Made by a program: the position numbers and the translations under genes. From JANQMY01 sp965227095 (GTDB lineage: Bacteria; Pseudomonadota; Alphaproteobacteria; JANQMY01), in the NCBI GenBank assembly GCA_965227095.1, contig CBDDFL010000001.1, positions 124,001 through 188,000 on the forward strand: 64,000 bases of DNA. Direction: 5' to 3'. The notes under the pieces are model-generated. The model was given only the letters and a program-made list of their open reading frames with translations, was not told the DNA's origin and did no database searches. Below are positions 50,650 through 59,320 of the stretch, piece by piece (position 1 is the first letter of the stretch; each line of letters opens with the position of its first letter).

Positions 50650-52395
50650 ATGAAAAGACTGTTCCAGCCTGTTGCACTCCTCTTGAGTGCCATCTGCGTA
50701 TGCCTTTCGGCTCAAGCGGGCGCGGCACAGCCCAATGTGGTCGTTCTTTTGGTGGACGATGCAGGTTTCATGGATTTTGGGGCCTATGGGGGTGAGGCGA
50801 ATACGCCGCATATCACGCGGCTCGCCCAAGAAGGGGTACGGTTTAGCAACTACCATACGTCGCCTCTCTGCGCACCGTCCCGGGCCATGCTTCTCACCGG
50901 ACTGGACAACCACAAAACTGGGGTGGCGACCATTCCCGAGGTTGTCACAAAGGAACAGAAAGACTCGCCTGCCTATGCCCTGCGGTTGTTACCCGGCGTT
51001 GAAACGATTGCGGATCATTTGAAAGGCGCCGGCTATCAAACCTACATGACCGGGAAATGGCACCTTGGGCGCGGCGATGGCGACCTTCCCAACCACCACG
51101 GCTTCGATCGGTCTTTTGTGTTGGATGCATCCGGCGCGGACAATTGGGAACAAAAATCGTTCATGCCATTTTACGATGAAGCCCCCTGGTTCGAAGATGG
51201 CGAACCGGCGCGCCTTCCCGACGACTTCTACTCGTCGAAGTTTCTTGTGGACAAAATGATCGACTATTTAAAGTCGGGACAGTCTCAAGATCCGTTCTTT
51301 GCGTACATTGCGTTCCAAGCCATCCACATACCGGTTCAGGCCCCCCGAGAGTTCGTCGACCGGTATGAAGGCGTTTACGAGGATGGCTGGCACGCCCTTT
51401 TGGAACGGCGTTTCCAGAAGGCGAAGGAACTCGGTTTGGTCCCCGCGGAGGCGTCAGCCCCCCGCATGCATCCGAAATTGCGACAGTGGGAATCGCTCAC
51501 CCCTGCCGAAAAAGACCATTACGAAGGGAACATGATGGTCAATGCCGGCATGTTGGACGCGATGGACCATCACATCGGCCGGCTCATCCAATACCTAGAA
51601 TCGTCTGGTCAGCTTGAAAACACGATCATTGTCGTCACGTCTGATAATGGGCCGGAATTCGGCGATCCCGCATCCGATTCGAGATTTCGGGCCTGGATGA
51701 GCCAAAATGGTTACCACACAGATCTTAATCAGCTGGGCGAGAAAGGCTTTATGGGGGCCATCGGTCCGGAATGGGCCAGTGCGGCCGCGGTGCCCGGATC
51801 GTTATTCAAAATGTACGCAAGTGAAGGCGGAACCCGCGTTCCCCTTATCGTTCGAGGCCCCGGAATCGCACCTCAAGAATTTAACAGTGCCCTGACCTTC
51901 GTCACCGACGTGGCACCGACCATCGCTGAGCTTGCCGGCCTGTCGTCAGAAGGGATGGACGGTAAAAGCCTTCGCCCTCTCCTGACTGGGGACGCGTCAG
52001 AGGTGTATGCCGACGACGAGCCTGTTGGTCTCGAGGTGGCCGGGAACGCAGCCCTGTTTAAAGGGCGCTACAAGATGACCAAAAACACGCTTCCGCACGG
52101 TGATGCGGAATGGCGGCTACACGATCTGCACCAAGACCCAATGGAGTCCGTCGACCTATCCGACAAACTTCCGGAGGTTCGTGCCGTCCTTTTGGCCGAC
52201 TTTGATCGGTATGCGGATGCTATGGGTGTTGTGCCCCTGCCCAAGGACTTTGATATCCAAGCGCAGATTGGAACCAACACGATGAACAAAGTGTTGGCCC
52301 GCCAGATGCCCACATTCATTGTGGCCGGTGTCATCGGTATCGCGTTAACTGTCGGCGTGATTCTTTTCATTCGCCGCCGCCGGGCGTCGCCGTAG
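50650..52395 (+). CDS. Secreted, membrane-anchored sulfatase (Cys type)
   Basis: A 581-residue sulfatase. Signal peptide ends at about AQAGAAQ; the metal Asp pair is in LVDDAG, and the modified Cys is Cys74 in LCAPSRAMLLTG (C-x-P-S-R), which must become formylglycine. GKWHLG and the later TSDNGPEFG segment bear further metal and sulfate ligands. A C-terminal helix (FIVAGVIGIALTVGVILF) with RRRR anchors it, so it may sit in the inner membrane facing the periplasm. The maturase (FGE or anSME) is not in this window. Substrate unknown; the CAPSR type covers aryl- and many glycan sulfatases. Confidence 0.93.
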   Translation: MKRLFQPVALLLSAICVCLSAQAGAAQPNVVVLLVDDAGFMDFGAYGGEANTPHITRLAQEGVRFSNYHTSPLCAPSRAMLLTGLDNHKTGVATIPEVVTKEQKDSPAYALRLLPGVETIADHLKGAGYQTYMTGKWHLGRGDGDLPNHHGFDRSFVLDASGADNWEQKSFMPFYDEAPWFEDGEPARLPDDFYSSKFLVDKMIDYLKSGQSQDPFFAYIAFQAIHIPVQAPREFVDRYEGVYEDGWHALLERRFQKAKELGLVPAEASAPRMHPKLRQWESLTPAEKDHYEGNMMVNAGMLDAMDHHIGRLIQYLESSGQLENTIIVVTSDNGPEFGDPASDSRFRAWMSQNGYHTDLNQLGEKGFMGAIGPEWASAAAVPGSLFKMYASEGGTRVPLIVRGPGIAPQEFNSALTFVTDVAPTIAELAGLSSEGMDGKSLRPLLTGDASEVYADDEPVGLEVAGNAALFKGRYKMTKNTLPHGDAEWRLHDLHQDPMESVDLSDKLPEVRAVLLADFDRYADAMGVVPLPKDFDIQAQIGTNTMNKVLARQMPTFIVAGVIGIALTVGVILFIRRRRASP

Positions 52396-52474
52396 AGCAT
52401 CGCCTCTAAGAACCCTCCCGCCGGTAAAACAACCACACTAACCAGCACGCCGGAGTCGATTACAGTGAGGCCCG

Positions 52475-52975
52475 TCAGCCGTCCCGGTGCGACGCATTTT
52501 CCTCAATCCATGCGGTGATGCGCTTTTTCCGGGTTTTGGTCGCATCACGCGTCACGCCTGCAACGAGGTCCGTTAGGGGAACGGCCGCCAAGGCTTGACG
52601 ATAAACCGCCTCTGCCCGATGGAACGCCCCGGCGATTACACACGGTGCGGCACATTCTTTTGGGGACGCACCGCAGGGGCCGTTGCGCCGCACTTCCGTG
52701 CAGCGAAAACTGGGGGCCGTGCCCTCGACCGCAGCGGTGACATCCCACAGAGTAATCTTCGCCGGCTCCCGCGCCAGCCGGTAGCCACCGGCAACGCCGC
52801 GCTGGGCCACCACAAGCCCTGCCCGGCTGAGTGCCTGTAACTGTTTGGCAAGATAAGGCGGCGGCACCCCCAGAAAATCCGCGAGAGCCTCACCCGAGAG
52901 CGCGCGACCGGGCGGTACTGCGGCCAGCAATGCACAGGTATGAGCGGCCCATTCTACGCCTTTGCCGATCTTCAT
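52475..52975 (-). CDS. Rrf2 family regulator, probable Fe-S or thiol sensor
   Basis: A 166-residue Rrf2 protein with a winged HTH (residues about 20-75: LADFLGVPPPYLAKQLQALSRAGLV in the recognition part, GVAGGYRLAR the wing). Cysteines at 92, 101, 108 and 112 (RC, GPCG, KECAAPC) lie where IscR and NsrR ligate their cluster, with other spacing. It may sense iron-sulfur status, NO or redox state. Divergent from a DoxX gene. A GATATTTT-type site lies between them and is repeated before the DUF1499 gene, suggesting one regulon. Confidence 0.88.
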   Translation of the reverse strand: MKIGKGVEWAAHTCALLAAVPPGRALSGEALADFLGVPPPYLAKQLQALSRAGLVVAQRGVAGGYRLAREPAKITLWDVTAAVEGTAPSFRCTEVRRNGPCGASPKECAAPCVIAGAFHRAEAVYRQALAAVPLTDLVAGVTRDATKTRKKRITAWIEENASHRDG

Positions 52976-53006
52976 GAGTGACCCTCTTTACTTTCATCTC
53001 TATTGT

Positions 53007-53030
53007 GGATATTTTTTATCCGGTATTAAT
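53007..53030. promoter_or_regulatory. Candidate Rrf2 operator between rrf2 and doxX genes
   Basis: GGATATTTTTTATCC (53007-53021) is an inverted repeat (GGATA, TATCC) followed by GGTATTAAT. The full block matches another at 53977-54000 in front of the DUF1499 gene, so a shared regulator, most likely the Rrf2 protein, is inferred. Confidence 0.65.
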
Positions 53031-53080
53031 GAGACAGGTGAACTTCATCCTGTCCCGCAACCAGAACCCGGACAGAAAAC

Positions 53081-53503
53081 ATGCTCGCCGAAAACCGCCT
53101 GCCAAATCACGCCGCGTTCACCCTGACAGCGCGCGCACTCTTTGCGTCCTTGTTCATTATTTCGGGCATTACCCATTTCACGAACATTCCGTATTACGTC
53201 TCCCTCATGCCGGATGTGATCCCTTTTCCCATCTTTTGGACGCTGGTTACGGGCGTGGTTGAATTGGCGGGCGCCACGATGGTTTTGGCCGCCTGGCGGC
53301 CCCGCCTTGGCGCTTGGTTGCTGGTGCTTTTCCTTGTGCCCGTCACCTTTCTGGTCCACGGCTATGAGATGGTGGCCGCCGACACAGAACCCGAGCGCGT
53401 CATGCAGCAAGCCCATTTCTTCAAAGGCATCGCCTTGACCGGGGCCGCTCTTCTGATCACCCAATTAGGTGCGGCCCATCGATCGGTAGATCGGACTGAG
53501 TAA
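53081..53503 (+). CDS. DoxX family membrane protein
   Basis: A 140-residue protein with four predicted helices of the DoxX family. ARALFASLFIISGITHFTN is the diagnostic first-helix motif, VELAGATMVLAAWRPRLGAWLL the next, and HFFKGIALTGAALLITQLG the last. The family is often stress-linked and paired with redox genes; function unestablished. Divergent from the Rrf2 gene across the candidate operator, so probably its target. Convergent with DUF1499 gene. Confidence 0.82.
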   Translation: MLAENRLPNHAAFTLTARALFASLFIISGITHFTNIPYYVSLMPDVIPFPIFWTLVTGVVELAGATMVLAAWRPRLGAWLLVLFLVPVTFLVHGYEMVAADTEPERVMQQAHFFKGIALTGAALLITQLGAAHRSVDRTE

Positions 53504-53508
53504 AACCG

Positions 53509-53943
53509 TCAGCCTCCCAATTTTTCCCGAAGCGCTGCTACACGGGCGCTGTTCACGCCCCGGTCCGAATATCCCACGCGCGATGCGGACCGCACCTGCA
53601 CCGCACCCTCGGTAAGGCGGAACTCCACATCATCTACAAAGCCGAATGTGGCAGAGGTGAACTCCGCCGCAAGATAGGTGTCGGTCTGCGTTGTGATGAC
53701 GCCCCCCATGCCGGCGATTGCATCAGGGAGTTGTCCCCACGTCTCAGCCGGCAGCGGCTCGACCGCTTTCTCGTCGGGGGTGCCCACTTCGCTGGACACA
53801 CAATTGGGCGAGTCTGGACATGGCGCCAACCGCCCATCGACCAGGCCGGGCGCCGTGCCGCCTTTCGAACTTTGTCCCAGATAAACAAATGTGCCGATAC
53901 CCAGCACCACCAAAAGAACCGCCCCATAAAGCACATATTTCAT
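53509..53943 (-). CDS. DUF1499 protein, membrane-anchored
   Basis: A 144-residue protein with an N-terminal helix (YGAVLLVVLGIGTFVYLG) and a DUF1499 domain (LAPCPDSPNCVSSEVG, YLAAEFTSATFGFVDDVEFRL, VQVRSASRVGYSDRGVN). DUF1499 proteins are secreted or membrane-bound, unknown function, in redox or stress settings. Two conserved cysteines are in CPDSPNC. Upstream, at 53977-54000, is a copy of the candidate Rrf2 operator, so control with the doxX and rrf2 genes is inferred. SD is weak. Confidence 0.8.
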   Translation of the reverse strand: MKYVLYGAVLLVVLGIGTFVYLGQSSKGGTAPGLVDGRLAPCPDSPNCVSSEVGTPDEKAVEPLPAETWGQLPDAIAGMGGVITTQTDTYLAAEFTSATFGFVDDVEFRLTEGAVQVRSASRVGYSDRGVNSARVAALREKLGG

Positions 53944-53976
53944 CGTGAAGCCCCTCCCGGCAACAATCCTATTTCA

Positions 53977-54000
53977 GATATTTTATATCCGCTATTGATA
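53977..54000. promoter_or_regulatory. Second candidate Rrf2 operator
   Basis: GATATTTTATATC (53977-53989) is a palindrome-like block followed by CGCTATTGATA. It agrees with the rrf2-doxX site over about 24 bases apart from a few changes (GATATTTT-T/A-TATCCG-G/C-TATT). It is 34 bp upstream of the DUF1499 start. Confidence 0.65.
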
Positions 54001-54397
54001 TTCAGGTAAAGAACATATCAAAGCGGGCGGCGTGCTCTGCAATTTGTTCCATGGCAAGACGCGACGGTAAGGTGCGTCAGAAGCCCTCGAAGATACACCT
54101 AGAAAAGCCGTTAGATTGAGACCTGCTTCGTAGACCCGCTGCCTATCTTTGAGCGCCAATGAATCGTTTGTTCTGATGGTTTAGACTTCATTAACCAGGC
54201 CATGCGTTTCGGCGAAACACTTGGGAGGAGCGTTTTTTAGAGACCAGATTAGCGCCGGCGAAATAGTCGGTCGTCCGCACAACACATTCTGGTTGGTGTC
54301 TAAACCTAGCTGCTCTTTAGGATTGCCCTAGCCAACACACTGTTAATCATAAAGGGATAGGTTTCCCTTTCTGTCACGAACGCTCGGACTGACACGG
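54001..54397. other. Intergenic region before the hybrid kinase gene
   Basis: 397 bp with no gene I can support. Short ORFs such as the one at about 54201-54239 lack family evidence. A short GTTTCG-CGAAAC hairpin is present near 54209-54221. The region must carry the kinase promoter; no clear -35/-10 pair or operator stands out. Confidence 0.35.
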
Positions 54398-56626
54398 ATG
54401 TTCGATCTTAAATCAGTACCCCATACCCTCAGCCGATACCTGCAGGTGTCGCCTACAGAATTCGAGGAAATTCGCGAAGACTTAAAATCCCTTCGTCTGG
54501 ATGCCACGATGCGTGTAGTGAGTATTTTTGCGACGGCGGTTTTGATTTTCCTGCTTGGCCATCAAACAGTTGCTGTTGTGTTTTTGGTGTGGTCAATCGT
54601 AAATGAGCTTATCGACACCGTAACCCTACCCAAGATTGCGGTGGACCCGACCTATTCACCGAATGTCTTTGATTTGGCAGCTTGGAATACAACATTCGGC
54701 GTGTGTGCTTGGGTGGGACTGGCGCTCGCTCTTTGCGCTACAAACAATCCAATGGAGATCGTCCTGGGTTTTGCTGTTTTGTTCGGCGTGCTGGTGAACA
54801 TTATGTTCTGTTACACCAGCTCCGCACGGTTACTTGTTTTTGCGATGACGCCCATCATTTTTGGGGTCACATTCATACCGTTTTTGCTCTTCGGCAATTC
54901 AATATTTTCAAGGGAATTTCTTGGAGCGCTTATCGGCTGCGGATTGCTTATTGCCTATGGCTTGCCCGCGACATTCCGCAACAAACAGCTGACACAAAAT
55001 CTTGTGGAAGCGCGCAGACAAGCCGAAGAACTAGCGCGGTCAAAAGCTGAGTTCCTTGCCAATATGAGCCATGAAATCCGCACACCGATGAATGGTATTC
55101 TCGGATTTGCGGAACTGCTTAAAAATTCTGATATCGGGGAGCGTCAAAAAGATTTTGCGGAAACGATACATTCGTCCGGATCGGCGTTGTTGACGATTCT
55201 GAACGACATATTGGATTTCTCGAAAATCGAAGCCGGAAAAGTAGAACTTGATCCAGCACCATTTTGCCTGCGAAGCGCCGTGGAAGATGTGGCCGCGCTT
55301 CTGTCTCCCTCAGCCAATGAAAAAGGGATTGAACTGCTGGTCAGATGCCGCCCGTCCGTTCCAGCTTCCATGATAGGCGATGTGGGGCGCATTCGCCAGG
55401 TACTGACGAATTTAACGGGAAACGCGATCAAGTTTACACACGAAGGGCATGTCCTCATTGATGTGTCGGCAACCGTGTCGCAAGAAACCGCCTTGATCAA
55501 GATTTCGGTGGAAGACACCGGCATTGGTATTCCTGAAGATAAAATCGACCATGTGTTTGGCATGTTCACTCAAGCGGAAACCTCGACCACACGGATGTTC
55601 GGTGGGACCGGTCTTGGATTAGCGATCTCGTCGAGCCTTGTCACTGAAATGGGCGGGGACATTTCCGTGCAGTCGACCTATGGCGAAGGATCCGTGTTTG
55701 AGGTCAGTTTGACGCTTGAATTGTCAGAAGAGGTGGGGGGCCGCGCTTCTGCTGTCCCGAACGATGTCGATGTTGATCAAACAGTCCTTGTCGTCGATGA
55801 CAATGCGGTAAACCGATTGATATTGGCAGAACAGCTTCAAACCTGGGGAATCAAGTCACGAAACTTCGACGGCGGGCAAGCGGCGTTAGCGCATTTAGAT
55901 GGGCGCGGCGGCGCCCAACCCTCTCCTATCATCTTGCTCGATTACCATATGCCCGAAATGGATGGATTGACGTTCTTGGAAAAGGTGAGGCGCCACCCAA
56001 CAGCTGCCGATGCGCGGGTTATCGTTCTGTCTTCGGTAGACGACAAAACGATAACAAAACAGTTCGAAGCGCTTGGCGTGGTCGACATTGCCGCAAAGCC
56101 AATCCGCCTCAACACCTTACGCACGTTGTTGGCGAAAGCAGTCGGCGGAAATAGGCATGTCGAATTGTCTACCACCAAACAGGGAATTGATCTGGGTGAC
56201 TCGGGTGAACGGGAAGATACATCTCGCGCCCGGGTTTTGATCGCGGAAGACAACGAGACCAATCGCATGCTTCTGCAACATATGATCGATCAAACAGTGT
56301 ACAAACTGACATTTGCGGATAACGGTAAGCAAGCGTTGGACCTTTTTCGGCAAAGCAGATTCGACCTGATCCTGATGGACATCTCCATGCCGGAAATGGA
56401 TGGCATTGAAGCCACGAAAGCTATCCGGTCGTTTGAAGTTTCACAGGGGCTTTCGCCGACACCGATCGTCGCATTGACGGCGCATAAGATGTCCGGCGAC
56501 CGCGAGCGCTTCGAAAGTGTCGGCATGGATGGATACCTCTCGAAGCCAGTTCCGGCAAAAGCACTTAATGAGATTTTGCTCAAATGGGGAAACCGTGATG
56601 AGGAGCTGAGAATCGTCAATTCTTAG
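54398..56626 (+). CDS. Membrane hybrid sensor histidine kinase with two receivers
   Basis: A 742-residue sensor. Residues 40-190 form about six membrane helices with no PAS or other soluble sensor, so it senses at or in the membrane. The phospho-His is His225 in NMSHEIRTPMNG; HATPase boxes are NAIKFTHEG, VEDTGIGIP and GGTGLGLAI. Two receiver domains follow with phospho-Asp515 (LLDYHMPEMDG) and Asp661 (LMDISMPEMDG). No HPt domain or output domain is present, so a separate phosphotransfer protein is needed. The cognate regulator is not adjacent. Confidence 0.92.
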   Translation: MFDLKSVPHTLSRYLQVSPTEFEEIREDLKSLRLDATMRVVSIFATAVLIFLLGHQTVAVVFLVWSIVNELIDTVTLPKIAVDPTYSPNVFDLAAWNTTFGVCAWVGLALALCATNNPMEIVLGFAVLFGVLVNIMFCYTSSARLLVFAMTPIIFGVTFIPFLLFGNSIFSREFLGALIGCGLLIAYGLPATFRNKQLTQNLVEARRQAEELARSKAEFLANMSHEIRTPMNGILGFAELLKNSDIGERQKDFAETIHSSGSALLTILNDILDFSKIEAGKVELDPAPFCLRSAVEDVAALLSPSANEKGIELLVRCRPSVPASMIGDVGRIRQVLTNLTGNAIKFTHEGHVLIDVSATVSQETALIKISVEDTGIGIPEDKIDHVFGMFTQAETSTTRMFGGTGLGLAISSSLVTEMGGDISVQSTYGEGSVFEVSLTLELSEEVGGRASAVPNDVDVDQTVLVVDDNAVNRLILAEQLQTWGIKSRNFDGGQAALAHLDGRGGAQPSPIILLDYHMPEMDGLTFLEKVRRHPTAADARVIVLSSVDDKTITKQFEALGVVDIAAKPIRLNTLRTLLAKAVGGNRHVELSTTKQGIDLGDSGEREDTSRARVLIAEDNETNRMLLQHMIDQTVYKLTFADNGKQALDLFRQSRFDLILMDISMPEMDGIEATKAIRSFEVSQGLSPTPIVALTAHKMSGDRERFESVGMDGYLSKPVPAKALNEILLKWGNRDEELRIVNS

Positions 56627-57230
56627 CTGAAGCCGCTTATCCGAGCGGGCAAAGATATAAGATACGGAAAACATCACCTCGGACCGGCCGGACCTGATCG
56701 CCCCCGCAGGTCGAGTGCTGCAGAGTGTCCTATCCAATAACCACCAACGTCCTACTTCACACAACAAGTTAGGTTTCAGCCGAAATGGACCGGTGACCCT
56801 TGGATGGGCCGTGTAAGACAAATTACCTGCTTCGCAAAAAATTTGCGTTAGTCCTATTTGCTTCTGAAATTGTTCCTAAATGCTGAAAGTGATACACTGT
56901 CGGATGCGATGGAGGCGGCCAATTGGATTTGGGGGGCCGCTCTTTGATTTGTGAATAAGTGGGTGCACGGCGCCGACGGTCATCCTGGTCAACGGCCAGA
57001 CACGGGTGCGCGGATGACATTGAGGGGATGTCAAAGAAATTTGGATGAACCCCATGCGCCCATCTCTTGAGGGGGCATTAACCACAATCGTCATCGCGAG
57101 GCGGCCTTACGCTGCCACGGCAGGTAAGCCCTATTGAAGACTGTTAGGCGGAGTGCGTGGATGACCCGGATGCGCAGCCCGATTGGCTGCTTATCGGGTA
57201 ATGACGAAAAAAGGGCGCAATTGAACCAAG
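56627..57230. other. 604-bp gene-free stretch with small hairpins
   Basis: No ORF here has family support, and both neighbours end into it. CGCAAA-AAA-TTTGCG (56833-56847), CTTAC...GTAAG around CTGC-CACG-GCAG (57106-57128), and GCAGCC-CGATT-GGCTGC (57175-57191) are inverted repeats. The last may form a weak stop for hpnH. A small RNA is possible, but I recognise none. Confidence 0.3.
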
Positions 57231-58391
57231 CTAAGCCGCTTCGGTCTGACTTTCCGCTTTAGCTTGGGCTTCAGCGGCGTTTTTCTGCTTCGCCACTTCC
57301 AATTGTTCGGCAACGATTTGTTCGTGTACGTCGATTGCTGGGCGGGCATTGGTGATGTCGATTTCCGGCGCCATCGGGCCTGTCGTCCGTGGACCACGAA
57401 TACCCAGCCACATGGTTTTCAGCGGATTGGTCAACGCATCCACGGCAGCCGTTGGTTCGTACCCGCAATGGGCCATGCAATCGTGGCACTTCTCATAATT
57501 GCCGGTGCCGTAATTGTCCCATTCGGTGGTGTCCATCAATTCCTGGAACGTGTCCGCATAGCCTTCGCCCAGCAGGTAGCACGGACGCTGCCAGCCAAAG
57601 ATGTTGCGGGTGGGCATGCCCCAAGGTGTGCACTTATATTCCTGATTACCGGCCAGGAAGTCCAAATAATGGGTTGAGTGGTTCAACGGCCATTTGCGCT
57701 TTTTACCGATGGACAAGACTTCCCGGAACAGGGTCTTCGTTTTTTGGCGATTGAGGAAATGTTCCGTGTCCGGCGCACGCTCATAGGCAAAGCCAGGTGC
57801 TATGGAAATGCCGTCGACGCCCATGTCCCGGGCATAGTCCAAAAATTCCGCTAGACGCTTCGGATCGGCGCCGTCAAAGATGGTGGCGTTTACGTTGACG
57901 CGGAAGCCTTTGGAACGGGCAAGCTTGATGGCGCTAACCGCTTTGTCGAACACCCCGTCGCGGCACACGGCTTTGTCGTGTTCTTCCTTCAGGCCATCCA
58001 AATGGACCGAGAAGAACAGGAAAGGCGAAGGTGTGAACAGATGAAGCTTCTTTTCCAGCAGGATCGCGTTGGTGCACAAAGAGACATATTTCTTGCGGGC
58101 AACGATGCCGTCCACGATCTCTTTGATTTCGTCATGGATGAGGGGCTCACCGCCGGGAATGGCCACCAACGGCGCGCCACATTCGTCCACGGCCTCCAGG
58201 CATTCTTTGGCGGACAGGCGCCGCTGCAGGATGGGCTTTGGATAATCGATCTTGCCGCATCCGGCACAGGCCAAATTGCACTGAAATAGGGGCTCCAGCA
58301 TGAGCACCAACGGAAACCGCTTCTGCCCGGTCAGCTTCTTCTTCATAAGGTAAGCGCCGACGCGAACGGCTTGCATGACTGGAATGCCCAT
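57231..58391 (-). CDS. hpnH: Adenosyl-hopene transferase (radical SAM)
   Basis: A 386-residue radical SAM enzyme. The cluster cysteines are Cys38, Cys42 and Cys45 in LFQCNLACAGCGK, and GGEPL follows at the usual distance. VGAYLMKKKLTGQKRFPLVLMLEPL at the start and CHDCMAHCGYEPTA near the end are diagnostic for HpnH, which adds an adenosyl unit to diploptene in hopanoid synthesis. The C-terminal tail is Ala/Gln-rich. Unlike in many genomes, no other hpn or shc genes are nearby. AGGAG precedes the ATG at 58391. Divergent from a TetR gene across an operator-like palindrome. Confidence 0.95.
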   Translation of the reverse strand: MGIPVMQAVRVGAYLMKKKLTGQKRFPLVLMLEPLFQCNLACAGCGKIDYPKPILQRRLSAKECLEAVDECGAPLVAIPGGEPLIHDEIKEIVDGIVARKKYVSLCTNAILLEKKLHLFTPSPFLFFSVHLDGLKEEHDKAVCRDGVFDKAVSAIKLARSKGFRVNVNATIFDGADPKRLAEFLDYARDMGVDGISIAPGFAYERAPDTEHFLNRQKTKTLFREVLSIGKKRKWPLNHSTHYLDFLAGNQEYKCTPWGMPTRNIFGWQRPCYLLGEGYADTFQELMDTTEWDNYGTGNYEKCHDCMAHCGYEPTAAVDALTNPLKTMWLGIRGPRTTGPMAPEIDITNARPAIDVHEQIVAEQLEVAKQKNAAEAQAKAESQTEAA

Positions 58392-58465
58392 CAAACTGTC
58401 TCCTGATCTCAACCGAAAAGAGGTAAACTGGGAGGCGCGGTTGAGTTTTTAACGAATTGGTAATA

Positions 58466-58491
58466 AAAACGCGAGTTCGTGTTCGCGTTTT
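58466..58491. promoter_or_regulatory. 26-bp inverted repeat between hpnH and TetR genes
   Basis: AAAACGCGA (58466-58474) and TCGCGTTTT (58483-58491) are perfect 9-bp arms around 8 bp. It sits between hpnH and the TetR gene, 75 and 72 bp from their starts, so TetR control of hopanoid adenosylation is a natural hypothesis. Confidence 0.7.
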
Positions 58492-58562
58492 ATCGTACCA
58501 CGATAGCCGAGTCAATTCACACAACAAGGCTTCACGCACCCCAGGGCGGATAAACATTTCGT

Positions 58563-59303
58563 ATGTCGGACAATTCCAAAGTCACTGAGGCAGAAACACC
58601 ACAGCCAGAGGCGTCACCGGCACCGGTGGACAAGGCCGACGACGCCGAAACCGTGGAAACACCGCGCAAGAAGCGGAAAGTGCCTCCGCCCGGCCGACGC
58701 ACCCCACGCCAAGGTCGCAGCCAAGAAACCGTGGGCAAGATCATCGATGCGGCGTCTGCCTTGCTGGCGGGCGGCACGGACATCCGCACCTTGACCACCA
58801 ACCGCGTCGCGGAAGCGGCCGGGGTGTCGGTGGGGGGCCTCTATCGCTTCTTTTCCGACAAACAGGCCATCATTGATGCCATCGCGGTCCAACGGCTGGA
58901 CGAGTTTCAAACCCTGTTGTTGGACAAGGTGGCCGAGACGCAGCCGGAAGGTGGCGCCGGCTATCTGAATGTGGTGGTGGATTCGTTTGTGGCGTTCCTG
59001 GAAGACCACCCGGAGTTCCGCCAGATCGCCTATGGCGGCAGTTACATTTCAGCACGGGTGCGCCAGGAACAATCCGACCCCGCCGAAGGGGGCTCCGGCT
59101 TCATGAAGCATTTCATGGTCAATGCGCTGGGCATGGACCCATCCCATGATTTGGACTTGAAACTGCGTATTGCCGCGGAAGTGGGGGACCGCTTGATCGC
59201 CCATGCGTTCGACCAACCCACAGATGACGCCCGCGCCGATGTCATCCGTGAGCTGAAGGTTCTAATTGCGGGCTATCTGTTCGATGAACGCGGCATGATC
59301 TGA
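58563..59303 (+). CDS. TetR family regulator with basic N-terminal extension
   Basis: A 246-residue TetR protein. The HTH is about residues 63-105 (IIDAASALLAGG, LTTNRVAEAAGVSVGGLYRFFSDKQ). Before it is an extension of about 55 residues rich in Pro, Glu, Lys and Arg (KKRKVPPPGRRTPRQGR), which might touch DNA non-specifically or be disordered. Effector domain of the TetR_C type follows. Divergent from hpnH with an inverted repeat between, convergent with the MBL-fold gene. Confidence 0.87.
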   Translation: MSDNSKVTEAETPQPEASPAPVDKADDAETVETPRKKRKVPPPGRRTPRQGRSQETVGKIIDAASALLAGGTDIRTLTTNRVAEAAGVSVGGLYRFFSDKQAIIDAIAVQRLDEFQTLLLDKVAETQPEGGAGYLNVVVDSFVAFLEDHPEFRQIAYGGSYISARVRQEQSDPAEGGSGFMKHFMVNALGMDPSHDLDLKLRIAAEVGDRLIAHAFDQPTDDARADVIRELKVLIAGYLFDERGMI

Positions 59304-59320
59304 CGGGTGAATATCCGCTG

